Assembly: GCF_009913435.1 (NCBI RefSeq)
Contig: NZ_CP047895.1
Coordinates: 2,054,501-2,118,500, forward strand
Source of the DNA: Sphingomonas changnyeongensis
GTDB taxonomy: Bacteria > Pseudomonadota > Alphaproteobacteria > Sphingomonadales > Sphingomonadaceae
Direction: 5' to 3'
DNA length: 64,000 bases
A program made the translations under genes and the position numbers. The notes beneath the pieces are model-generated. The model was not told where the DNA came from. It searched no databases and saw only the letters and a program-made list of their open reading frames with translations. Shown piece after piece: positions 21,954 to 29,899 of the stretch (positions are counted from its first letter, which is position 1; the number at the start of each line of letters is the position of its first letter).

Positions 21954-22766
21954 GTGCAGGAACTGCCCATTCGCGATCCAGCCGGAATTGCCGGCCGGTT
22001 TCTCGCGGCCCGGCGCGCGGCGGTGCCGCTGGCCGATTATCCGGGCTGCGCGCCTGGCGATCTTGCCGAGGCTTATCGCATCCAGGACCATGCGATCTCC
22101 GGCTGGGGGCGGGATGTCATCGGCTGGAAGGTCGGCCGCGTGATGCCGCCCGTATCCGAGACGCTGGGCACCGAGCGGCTGGCGGGGCCGATCTTTGCCG
22201 CCGCGCCCGCCGATGCGGATCGGGCCGTGGCCATGCCGGTGTTTGACGGCGGATTCGCCGCTGGGGAGGCCGAGTTTCTGCTCCGCATCGGGGCGGCCCC
22301 GCCCGCAGGCAAGACGCGCTTCACTCTCGATGAGGCGGCGGAGCTGATCGATGCGGTTCATGTCGGGATCGAGATTGCCAGTTCGCCGCTGGCGACGATC
22401 AACGCGCTCGGCCCGCTCGTCGTGATCTCTGATTTCGGCAACAATAATGGGCTGCTGGTTGGTCCGGCGGTGCCCGACTGGCGCACGAGCGGGTTCGAGC
22501 AGTGGGACGTCACGACGCTGATCGACGGCCGGGCGGTCGGCTGCGGCAAGGCTGCCGCCTTTCCCGACGGCGCGATCGGATCGGCACGGTTCCTGTTCGA
22601 GCTGATGGCCGCACGCGGCATCGCGCTGCGGCCCGGGCAGTGGATTTCCTCGGGCGCGATCGGCGGCGTGCATGACGCGCATGTCGGCCAGCGGGTCGAG
22701 GCGGATTTCGGCGGGCGGTTCAAGATCGCCTGCACATTGATCGAAGCGCAGCCAGACCGCGATTGA
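21954..22766 (+). CDS. 2-keto-4-pentenoate hydratase family protein
   Basis: 270 residues of the fumarylacetoacetase-like hydratase group. The conserved IGWKVGRV start region, AGEAEFLLRIG metal-binding segment, HVGIEIASSPL and the final SSGAIGGVHDAHVGQRVEADFGG are present. GTG at 21954 follows GGGAGGAAAA. The family usually acts in catechol meta-cleavage, but the operator in front and the sugar genes around it suggest a keto-deoxy-sugar-acid substrate here (inference). Confidence 0.82.
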   Translation: MQELPIRDPAGIAGRFLAARRAAVPLADYPGCAPGDLAEAYRIQDHAISGWGRDVIGWKVGRVMPPVSETLGTERLAGPIFAAAPADADRAVAMPVFDGGFAAGEAEFLLRIGAAPPAGKTRFTLDEAAELIDAVHVGIEIASSPLATINALGPLVVISDFGNNNGLLVGPAVPDWRTSGFEQWDVTTLIDGRAVGCGKAAAFPDGAIGSARFLFELMAARGIALRPGQWISSGAIGGVHDAHVGQRVEADFGGRFKIACTLIEAQPDRD

Positions 22767-22800
22767 GACGGTCGGACGGACCGAGGGGGAGGGGTTGAAA

Positions 22801-24078
22801 ATGCCGGACACGATGGCAGCCATGCCGGGCCCGAAGGTGGGGCGACACCGCTGGGTGATCGTCGCGCTGCTGTTTGCTGCAACCGCGATCAACTATGTCG
22901 ATCGCCAGATGATCGGCCTGCTCAAGCCGACATTGCAGGCGGAGTTCGGCTGGACGGAGACCGTCTATGCCGACATCGTGTTCTGGTTCCAGCTTGCCTA
23001 TGCGGTCGGTTATGTCGCGTTCGGCAATGTCGTTGACCGGATCGGCGCGCGGCTGGGCTATGCGATCGCCTTCATCATCTGGACGGGCGCGCACATGCTC
23101 CATGCAGCCGCCGCGTCGGTGGCGGGCTTTGCCGGCGTGCGTTTCCTGCTCGGCATCGGCGAAAGCGGCAATTTTCCTGCCGGGCTGAAAGCGGTCACCG
23201 AATGGTTTCCCAAGCGGGAACGTGCACTTGCGACCGGAATCTTCAACGCCGGCGCAAATGTCGGCGCGATCATCACCCCGCTGGTCGTCCCGGCGCTGAC
23301 GCTTGCTTATGGCTGGCGCGGGGCGTTCGTCATCACCGGCGCGGTCAGCCTGATCTGGCTGGTCGCCTGGCTCGCGCTCTATCGGCGACCGCGCGAAAGC
23401 CGGCGGCTGTCGGCGGCCGAGCTCGCCTATATCGAAAGCGATCCCGCCGATCCGGCGGCGCGGGTGCCGTGGTCGCGGCTGCTCGGGCGGCGCGAAACCT
23501 GGGCGTTTGCGGCGGGCAAGTTTCTCACTGACCCGATCTGGTGGATGTTCCTGTTCTGGCTGCCGGATTTCCTGGTCAAGCGCCACGGGCTAGATCTCAA
23601 GACCTTTGGGCCGCCCCTGGTCGTCATCTATGTCGTGTCCGATCTCGGCTCGATCGTCGGCGGCTGGATCTCGTCGCGGCTGATCCAGCGCGGCTGGACG
23701 ATCAATGCCGCGCGCAAGGTCACGATGCTGGGCTGCGCGCTCGCGGTGACGCCGATCTTCTTTGCGCAATGGGTCGACAATCTGTGGGTCGCAGTCGCGA
23801 TCATCAGCCTGGCAACCGCCGCGCATCAGGCCTGGTCGGCCAATCTCTACACGCTTCCGTCGGACATGTTCCCGCGTAAGGCGGTCGGCTCGGTGATCGG
23901 CATCGGCGGCACGGCGGGCGCGATCGGCGGCATGATCTTCTCGCTCTATATCGGCCAGGTGCTGGAGCGGATCGGCACCTACAGCCTGATCTTCATCGTG
24001 GCCGGATCGGTCTATCTGATCGCGCTCGGCATCATCCAGTTGCTGGCCCCGAAGCTGGACGACGCGGCGCGGGACTGA
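22801..24078 (+). CDS. MFS transporter, hexuronate (ExuT-like) family
   Basis: About 425 residues with 12 predicted helices. The N-terminal AINYVDRQMIGLLKPTLQAEFGW and the FGNVVDRIGARLG loop between helices 2 and 3, plus RFLLGIGESGNFPAGLKAVTEWFP, are typical of the anion:cation symporter group including ExuT. It would import glucuronate across the inner membrane after the TonB receptor delivers the sugar to the periplasm. I use the ATG at 22801 behind GGGGAGGGG; a TTG six bases earlier is possible. A GC-rich hairpin follows. Confidence 0.9.
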   Translation: MPDTMAAMPGPKVGRHRWVIVALLFAATAINYVDRQMIGLLKPTLQAEFGWTETVYADIVFWFQLAYAVGYVAFGNVVDRIGARLGYAIAFIIWTGAHMLHAAAASVAGFAGVRFLLGIGESGNFPAGLKAVTEWFPKRERALATGIFNAGANVGAIITPLVVPALTLAYGWRGAFVITGAVSLIWLVAWLALYRRPRESRRLSAAELAYIESDPADPAARVPWSRLLGRRETWAFAAGKFLTDPIWWMFLFWLPDFLVKRHGLDLKTFGPPLVVIYVVSDLGSIVGGWISSRLIQRGWTINAARKVTMLGCALAVTPIFFAQWVDNLWVAVAIISLATAAHQAWSANLYTLPSDMFPRKAVGSVIGIGGTAGAIGGMIFSLYIGQVLERIGTYSLIFIVAGSVYLIALGIIQLLAPKLDDAARD

Positions 24079-24088
24079 GGCTGTCGGC

Positions 24089-24112
24089 CGACCCGGCGGC
24101 CTGACCGGGTCG
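24089..24112 (+). terminator. hairpin terminator between MFS gene and convergent methyltransferase
   Basis: CGACCCGG and CCGGGTCG form a perfect eight-pair stem around an eight-base loop, 11 bases after the transporter stop. Only a few T residues follow, so it may be a bidirectional or Rho-assisted terminator. Confidence 0.5.
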
Positions 24113-24184
24113 ACGCCGTCTTTGATCAATGAAACGGGTGGCGGCGTGCGGAAGGGGCGTCACCCGTCACGCCGCCGCGGTCCG

Positions 24185-25042
24185 TCACTCGCCATGTGGC
24201 GGCGGCAGAAAATCGTCCATGGGCAGGGCGGGGTGGGGATAGACGAACTGGTTGGCAGCCATCGGCAGCACAAAGCCCTCAGCCGCGCCCGGCATGAAGT
24301 AATTGCCCTGATAGATGTTGGGCCGGCACATCTCGGTGCCGTCGATATAGGCCTCGCCGATCGGCGCATATTTGAGATCGGCGCCGAAGACCGCGTACAT
24401 CGCCAGATCGACAAAGTTCATCTTCTCGATCGTGCCGCGCAGATGGGTGTCCTGCGCGATGATGGCGAACAGGGACTGGCGGACATAATAGAGCGAGGCC
24501 ATGTCCTTGACCACCTGATTGAAATCATGGGCGCCGTCATGGTGGATAATGTGCCGGACGCCATGGGATTCCAGCATCACATGGCGGACATAGGATGGCA
24601 CGTCGCCATAAAACAGGCGCACCCTGCCGACCGCCTCGGGGAAGGTCCGGCGGATCCGTTCATAGGCAAACTGCAAAAAGCGTGGATTGATGTCGACCAG
24701 ATCGAGATCGAAATCGAATTTGTCGATGCACCCGGCAAAGATCGACGACGATCCGCCCATGAAGACGCCGACTTCGACCAGCCTGTCGAAGTTGCCGTTA
24801 AAGTCCCGCAGCACATTGACCAGATCGAAATAATATTTGGCCGAGCATTGGTCCTCATAACGCAGATCGGTTTCGACGATCCGATTGGCGATCATGTCGA
24901 AAATCTTGTTTTTATGCCGGAACATGTCGTACAGACCCCGAGCCTGAAAGCCGGACCAAATCCGTACGCCAAGCTGCTCCGCCGGGTCTGCCACGTCCTG
25001 CAACGACGTGTCAGGATCGATAAATGTTCCAAAAGTGCTCAC
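24185..25042 (-). CDS. class I SAM-dependent methyltransferase-like protein
   Basis: 285 residues. The SAM-binding motif LVEVGVFMGGSSSIFAG is near residue 90, an acidic strand DLVDINPRFLQFAYERI follows, and HHDGAHDFNQVVKDMASLYYV corresponds to the aspartate/His region of the CmcI or Methyltransf_24 type. Such genes often accompany glycan or sugar-nucleotide loci; here it stands alone and convergent to the transporter. Codon use is less GC-biased than its neighbours. Substrate unknown. Confidence 0.6.
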   Translation of the reverse strand: MSTFGTFIDPDTSLQDVADPAEQLGVRIWSGFQARGLYDMFRHKNKIFDMIANRIVETDLRYEDQCSAKYYFDLVNVLRDFNGNFDRLVEVGVFMGGSSSIFAGCIDKFDFDLDLVDINPRFLQFAYERIRRTFPEAVGRVRLFYGDVPSYVRHVMLESHGVRHIIHHDGAHDFNQVVKDMASLYYVRQSLFAIIAQDTHLRGTIEKMNFVDLAMYAVFGADLKYAPIGEAYIDGTEMCRPNIYQGNYFMPGAAEGFVLPMAANQFVYPHPALPMDDFLPPPHGE

Positions 25043-25369
25043 TGAAACGCCCCTGTGCTGTCGCCGCGTGCCGGCCCTGACAGACTTATAGGCCCGTTAA
25101 CCATGACGCCCGAGCGGAGCTCCAAAAGAATCCGAAGTCCCGGCAAATCATCGCGCGGGCGGGTGCGCGCAGATCAACCATTCAATTCAGAAATTTTCAG
25201 CTGGCTGGCAGAGGGGCGCGTCTTCCGCCCACCAGGCGGGAAGGCACCGCAGATGGCGTCTTGGGATGTGCCGCCCGGTCGCGCCGAGGCGTGATTTCGA
25301 AGCGGGGCCAGGCCTAGGCGACGTGGACAAATTGGTGACGGTTTGCGTTGGCGAGTGTAGCCTGGGTAA
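25043..25369. other. non-coding stretch
   Basis: 327 bases between the divergent methyltransferase and small secreted-protein genes. The one forward open frame here (25055-25294) has no recognisable domain and poor codon bias. I see no RNA gene or clear palindrome; the promoters of both neighbours must lie here. Confidence 0.4.
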
Positions 25370-25831
25370 GTGATCCGGAACGCGCCCTTGATCGCCGCCG
25401 TGGTGGTCGGCCTTGTTGCATCTTCTGCCGCTTCGGCTGAGCAGGCGTGCTTCGACGTGAAGGTTCAGGCTCGGCCTGTCGATCAGATACCGAGCGAGAT
25501 AGGGGATTGCGGCAGCGACTGCTTCGTCATGTCATGGCCTTGGTTTGTCGATTTGCGAGTGAAGCGTGTCGTTGATGGTGCGCTTTCCGGCAAAGTAATC
25601 AGGGTGCTGACAGTTCAACATACCTATCGCGTGTCGCGCGAAGGAACATGGTTTCTGCGTAAGAACACAGCTGGCAGCTACAACGTTCTGGCCTCGGATG
25701 GTGGATCGACATTGACTCGCTGTTCAGCTGAAGCTGCGTCGGTCGAGCCCTACATCCGTCCGAATAGCGGGCATACTCTCGACGATCTTCGTAATCAGGG
25801 CATCCGTCGATACGGGCATCATCCCGACTGA
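25370..25831 (+). CDS. small secreted hypothetical protein
   Basis: 153 residues from a GTG. A signal peptide (about 1-23, LIAAVVVGLVASSAASA) precedes a soluble domain with four cysteines, two close together in GDCGSDCFVMSW. It looks like a periplasmic OB- or beta-sandwich-type domain (VDLRVKRVVDGALSGKVIRVLTV), but I do not recognise the family. Lower GC than the flanks and adjacent to an insertion sequence, so possibly acquired. Confidence 0.55.
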   Translation: MIRNAPLIAAVVVGLVASSAASAEQACFDVKVQARPVDQIPSEIGDCGSDCFVMSWPWFVDLRVKRVVDGALSGKVIRVLTVQHTYRVSREGTWFLRKNTAGSYNVLASDGGSTLTRCSAEAASVEPYIRPNSGHTLDDLRNQGIRRYGHHPD

Positions 25832-25875
25832 TTTAACGGCGATGGACAGGCCGAGAGAAGTTGACGAGGTATCCG

Positions 25876-26691
25876 AGGATTGATTCAAGGCTGCTTTTTG
25901 GAGGCAGGCTTGAGCCGGGGCGATCTCGCCGAGGTGGAATGGCGCGTCCTGAAGGACTTGCTGCCGATCGAGCGCAAGAACCGGAGCAGGGGCCGCCCTC
26001 CCGAACAAAACCGTTCGATCATCAACGGCATTCTCTGGCGACTTCGGTGCGGTGCACCGTGGCGCGACGTGCCGCCGAAATACGGGAGCTGGAACACCAT
26101 CTATCGCCGGTTCCGTCGATGGAGCGAGGCTGGGGTCTGGGAGATCGTGGCGGTAACGCTGGCCGAGATCATGGCGGATACCGGCCACTACAGCATCGAC
26201 AGGACCACCGTTCGCGCCCACGTCTCGGCAGCGGGCGGAAAAGGGGGGCGTGTCGACGCGCTCTTGGCCGCTCGCGGGGCGGGTTCACCAGTAAGCTTCA
26301 CTGCCTGGCTGATGCCCTTGGGCGACCGATCGCCTTCCACCTGACGGGCGGCGAGGCGGCGGACTGCAAGGCGTATGATGCCCTGATCGTGCTGCCCGAA
26401 CGCACTCCCGACGCCTTGCTTGCCGACAAGGGCTACGATGCAGATGCAATCCGTGCCGACCTTGCAAGGCGAAACATCGAGCCCGTCATTCCTGGCCGAT
26501 CAAACCGCCGGGTGAAAATCGAACATGACCGGACGCTCTACAAGCAGCGCAACTGCATCGAGCGCATGTTCGGCCATCTCAAGATCAACCGCGCCCGCGC
26601 CACCCGCTATGACCAGCTCGCCAGCAGCTTCCTCGGAATGGTCCACCTCGCCACCGCCAGATACTGGCTCAAATTTGTCCACGCCGCCTAG
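25876..26691 (+). mobile_element. IS5-family insertion sequence, right end missing
   Basis: The left end is probably near 25876, in GAGGATTGATTCAAGGC, a typical IS5/IS427-group terminus. The expected inverse copy is not found after the transposase stop: the sequence passes straight into the 3' end of the citryl-CoA-lyase-like gene. The element has therefore lost its right end, or deletion has fused it to that gene. Boundaries were judged by eye. Confidence 0.6.
25880..26691 (+). CDS. IS5-family transposase, two frames joined at an A4G6 run
   Basis: The first frame (from 25880) encodes the N-terminal IS5 domain (WRVLKDLLPI, NGILWRLRCGAPWRDVP, TIYRRFRRW) and the first catalytic Asp in SIDRTTVRAHVSAAGGKGG. 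The second frame (to 26691) has SKLHCLADALGRPI, LLADKGYDADAIR with the second Asp, and NCIERMFGHLKINRARATRYD with the Glu. They meet at A4G6, 26239-26248, where a -1 shift gives a continuous protein of about 270 residues. Several members of this IS group use -1 frameshifting, so this may be functional; the many G-run indels elsewhere make an assembly error equally possible. Confidence 0.75.
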
Positions 26692-27461
26692 CTTTCGAAA
26701 CCGATCCGCTCGGCGGCCGCACCCGACATGACGAAGCCGATAGGGCGTTCGGTTTCTTCCTGCAGGTGCGCGATCAGGCTGGCGGTGCGCGCCAACAGCG
26801 AGATTCCCTTCAGAGCCGCAAGCGGGAAGTCCGCGTCGAGCATGACTGCTGGAATCGCGCCGTTGACGTTGATTGGAAGCGCGCGGCCGATGGCATCGGG
26901 AAGTACGTTCTCGATCGTGCGTAGCATGGCGATATGCTTGCCTGCCATCCCATGCTCGGCCGCAAGCGCCAACAGGCGCTGGGCGCGGGGGTCGCCGGCC
27001 GTATGCTGCGGATGACCAAAACCTGGGATGGCCTTTTTCTCTATGCGCAGGGCGCGAACCGCGGCGATGGCCGTGGCGGCGGGATCGCCGCCTTCGGCAT
27101 CGGCCACAACCTGCGCGTAAAATCTGCCGGCGACCTCGGCGCTCCCGAGAACCACCGAGCCGCAGCCGAGCAGTCCTGCGGCAACCGCGCCATGAAAGGC
27201 TTCAGGCGCGGCGGCATGGGTCATACGGGAGGCCACAACGCTGGGCACCAGACCGTGTTCCGCAATCGCGCAAAGCACCGCATCCGTGAGCAACTTCTGT
27301 TCAGGTGTGGGCATGTGGCCCGTCACCAGCAGCCAGAAATAGCTGGTGAAATCGATCCGGCCGATCACCTCGCTACACAGGTCAAGCCCGCGCACGGTGA
27401 TGCTGGTCGCATCCGAGGTGCAGATCGAGGTGACGGCGTGGTCCTGCTTGCCAATGCGCAT
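26688..27461 (-). CDS. citryl-CoA lyase / citrate-synthase-like protein
   Basis: 257 residues resembling the short citrate-synthase-fold lyases. Seen are SFW-type IDFTSYFWLLVTGHMPT, HAAAPEAFHGAVAAGLLGCGS (active-site His), KKAIPGFGHPQHTAGDPRAQRL (second His/Asp loop) and PINVNGAIPAVMLDADFPLAALKG. Such enzymes cleave or form citryl-CoA-type thioesters. The C-terminus ends GFES at a TAG shared palindromically (CTAG) with the transposase stop, so the natural tail of about ten residues may have been lost. Divergent from the CoA transferase; both are likely under the double operator between them. Confidence 0.75.
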   Translation of the reverse strand: MRIGKQDHAVTSICTSDATSITVRGLDLCSEVIGRIDFTSYFWLLVTGHMPTPEQKLLTDAVLCAIAEHGLVPSVVASRMTHAAAPEAFHGAVAAGLLGCGSVVLGSAEVAGRFYAQVVADAEGGDPAATAIAAVRALRIEKKAIPGFGHPQHTAGDPRAQRLLALAAEHGMAGKHIAMLRTIENVLPDAIGRALPINVNGAIPAVMLDADFPLAALKGISLLARTASLIAHLQEETERPIGFVMSGAAAERIGFES

Positions 27462-27470
27462 GGTACACCC

Positions 27471-27510
27471 TTTTCGGTATTCGAAGTTGATTTCGTTATT
27501 CGAAGACCAT
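27471..27510. promoter_or_regulatory. double IclR-type operator, copy A (lyase / CoA-transferase divergent promoter)
   Basis: Two TTCG-N5-CGAA elements (27473-27485 and 27492-27504) are separated by GTTGAT. The same architecture recurs before the TonB receptor at 29772-29803. IclR proteins often bind such paired short palindromes as dimers of dimers; the IclR gene of this cluster is the obvious candidate binder. Confidence 0.72.
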
Positions 27511-27552
27511 ATCCTGACCGTGTCGGCAAGGGAAGAAAATGGGATCGGGCGG

Positions 27553-28713
27553 ATGAAGGCAAGACCTCTCGCGGGCGTCACCGTGCTCGAAATGGGCACC
27601 TTCATCACCGGCCCGGCGGCCGGGATGCTGCTGGCCGATCTCGGCGCGGATGTCATCAAGGTCGAGCAGCCGGGCACGGGCGATCCGTTCCGCAACTTCA
27701 AGGGCGGCCTCTATTCGCCGCACTTCCAGACCTATAACCGCAACAAGCGCTCGATCACGATCGATCCGAAAAACCCCGACGACCTCGCGGTGCTCGACCG
27801 GCTTGTCGCGGATGCCGATGTGTTCATCCAGAACTTCCGCCCGGGCGTGGCGGGTCGGCTGAATGTCGATGCCGCGCGGCTGGGGGCGATCAACCCGCGG
27901 CTGGTCTATGCCTCGATCTCGGGCTTCGGCAGCGAGGGGCCCGACCGTGACCGGCCCGCCTTCGACACTGTCGCCCAGGCGGCATCCGGCTTTTTGCGGC
28001 TGCTGGTCAATCCTGCGCATCCGCGCGTCGTCGGCCCGGCGATTGCCGATGCGATGACCGGTTTCTATGCCGCGCTCGGCATCCTGGCCGCGCTCAACGA
28101 ACGGCACGAGACCGGCAAGGGGCGGCTGGTCGAGACCTCGATGTTCGAGGCGATGTGCCACTTCAACCTCGATGATTTCACCCACCTGCTGTCGGCCGGT
28201 CAGCTGATGGGTCCCTACAGCCGCCCGCACGTGTCGCAGAGCTACGTCTTTGAATGTGCCGACGGCCTTTGGATCGCGCTGCACATGTCCTCACCCCCCA
28301 AATTCTGGGAAAATCTAGCAACCGCAGTCGGCCAGCCCGACATGCTCGCGCGCCCCGCCTTTGCCAGCCGCGAGGCGCGCATTGCCCATTATGACGATGT
28401 CGTCGCTTTCCTTGCGCCGATCTTCGTCACCCGCCCGCGGGCCGAATGGGCGGCCGAGCTCACCCGGCTCGAAGTGCCCAACTCACCGGTCCTTACTTCG
28501 GCCGAAGTGCTGGAGAGCGCGCAGGCCAAGGCGCTCGGCATCGAGGTGAGCGACCCCGATGGCCCGCATGGCCCTTTCCGCACCATCCGTTTTCCGCTCA
28601 GCTTCGATGGCGAGCGCATGGACAGCGTCACCGCACCGCCCGTATTGGGCGCCGACGACGCGGACATTCGCCGCAGCATCGAAAGGCCGAAGCATGGGAC
28701 TAGCAGGGGCTGA
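27553..28713 (+). CDS. class III CoA transferase (CaiB/BaiF family)
   Basis: 386 residues. Transfers CoA between acyl groups. The N-terminal LAGVTVLEMGTFITGPAAGMLLADLGADVIKVE, NRNKRSITID, the catalytic Asp in the MFEA-adjacent VETSMFEA region and the loop DRPAFDTVAQAASGFL fit the family. With a citryl-CoA-lyase-like gene divergent, the pair could activate a dicarboxylic or hydroxy acid as CoA ester and then cleave it (inference). The stop overlaps the IclR start by 20 bases. Confidence 0.88.
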   Translation: MKARPLAGVTVLEMGTFITGPAAGMLLADLGADVIKVEQPGTGDPFRNFKGGLYSPHFQTYNRNKRSITIDPKNPDDLAVLDRLVADADVFIQNFRPGVAGRLNVDAARLGAINPRLVYASISGFGSEGPDRDRPAFDTVAQAASGFLRLLVNPAHPRVVGPAIADAMTGFYAALGILAALNERHETGKGRLVETSMFEAMCHFNLDDFTHLLSAGQLMGPYSRPHVSQSYVFECADGLWIALHMSSPPKFWENLATAVGQPDMLARPAFASREARIAHYDDVVAFLAPIFVTRPRAEWAAELTRLEVPNSPVLTSAEVLESAQAKALGIEVSDPDGPHGPFRTIRFPLSFDGERMDSVTAPPVLGADDADIRRSIERPKHGTSRG

Positions 28714-29524
28714 ACCTGGCCGGAAGGAAGCGGGAGCAAAGGACCCCGAATTTCTCTCGACCCTCGAACGCGGCCTGCGCGTGCTGAAGTCGTTTGACGA
28801 GGATCATCCGGAGATGACCCTGTCCGAGGTGGCGGCCGTGACCGGCCTGCCCCCGGCGGTTGCGCGGCGGTGCCTGATCACGCTGGTCGAACTCGGCTAT
28901 GTTGGTCAGCATGATCGCAAGTTCCTGCTGCGGCCGGCGGTGCTGACGATCGGATCGGCTTTTCTCGCCTCGATGCAGATCGAGCAGGTGGTGCTGCCCC
29001 CGTTGCAGGTGCTGCGCGACCAGACCGGAGACAGTGCCAGCCTGGCGGTGCTGGCGGGCGCCGACATCCTCTATGTCGCCCATGTCTCGACCGACCGGCG
29101 GTTCCGGGTCGCGGCCGGGGTGGGCACGCGCTTTCCGTTTCATGCGACATCGCTCGGCAAGGCGATTGCCGCCTATCTACCCGATGACGAACGTGCCGCG
29201 CTGCTGTCCGGCGCGCCGTTCCAGCGCTTTACCGAGCGTACGGTGACCGACCGGTCCGCACTTGGTGAGCGGCTGCAGCTGATCACCGAGCGCGGTTACG
29301 ATTCCGCGCTCGACGAACTCGACTATGGCATCGTGTCGGTGGCGGTGCCGATCTTCGGGCGCGACAAGCGGGTGATCGCGAGCATCAACTGCTCGACCTC
29401 CACCACCCGCATTTCTCAGGACGAGCTGGTGCGTACTCGCCTGCCGCTGCTGCGCGCCACGGCGGGCGAGATCGAGGCGACGCTCAGGCGCTGGCCAGCG
29501 CTGGAAGCCGCACTAAAGCCCTAA
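28694..29524 (+). CDS. IclR family transcriptional regulator
   Basis: 276 residues. An N-terminal winged helix (LERGLRVLKSFDEDHPEMTLSEVAAVTGLPPAVARRCLITL) is followed by the IclR effector domain with YVAHVSTDRRFRVAAGVGTRFPFHATSLGKA and the C-terminal GIVSVAVPIFGRDKRVIASINCS. The domain layout is close to PcaR/PobR-type regulators of aromatic and acid catabolism. It probably senses the substrate or an intermediate of this cluster and binds the two double operators. Confidence 0.92.
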   Translation: MGLAGAEPGRKEAGAKDPEFLSTLERGLRVLKSFDEDHPEMTLSEVAAVTGLPPAVARRCLITLVELGYVGQHDRKFLLRPAVLTIGSAFLASMQIEQVVLPPLQVLRDQTGDSASLAVLAGADILYVAHVSTDRRFRVAAGVGTRFPFHATSLGKAIAAYLPDDERAALLSGAPFQRFTERTVTDRSALGERLQLITERGYDSALDELDYGIVSVAVPIFGRDKRVIASINCSTSTTRISQDELVRTRLPLLRATAGEIEATLRRWPALEAALKP

Positions 29525-29899
29525 AAGCATTTTCAAGGCGGGTTGGATCTCCCGGCGACCCGGAAAATGCTGTAAAATCGGAACCCTAGAGCAGCCCATC
29601 CGACGCAGTTGGATCGGAAATCGCTCTCGCGACCAGCGGCGATTTTTTGGCCCCGGGCCGGACATCGCCCGGTCATCCACTCCAAGATGATCACACAATG
29701 ATCCGTCCATGATCGGGAGGATGAGCTGTGCCCTGTTCGGCACGTAGTTCGCCGGTCCTTCCATCACAGTTTTCGTATATCGAAGTTGACTTCGCATTAC
29801 GAAGTCCATAGACCGGCAGTGTCGGAGGGGACCGAAGAAAGCGAACAGCTTCGCAGGGGACCGAAGAAGGGGCGTCAAGCGTCCACAGGGGAGAGAGAC
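29525..29899. other. 375-base regulatory gap before the TonB receptor
   Basis: Holds no gene. Near the IclR end is an interrupted inverted repeat: AGCATTTTC (29526-29534) and GAAAATGCT (29563-29571) with an inner CGGGT/ACCCG pair, a plausible terminator or repetitive extragenic element. Near the other end is operator copy B. The rest shows nothing I can support. Confidence 0.6.
29772..29803 (+). promoter_or_regulatory. double IclR-type operator, copy B (TonB-receptor promoter)
   Basis: TTCG-TATAT-CGAA and TTCG-CATTA-CGAA separated by GTTGAC, the same spacing and same linker as copy A, with matching flanks (TTTTCG before, CCAT after). It sits about 100 bases upstream of the receptor start. 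Confidence 0.75.
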
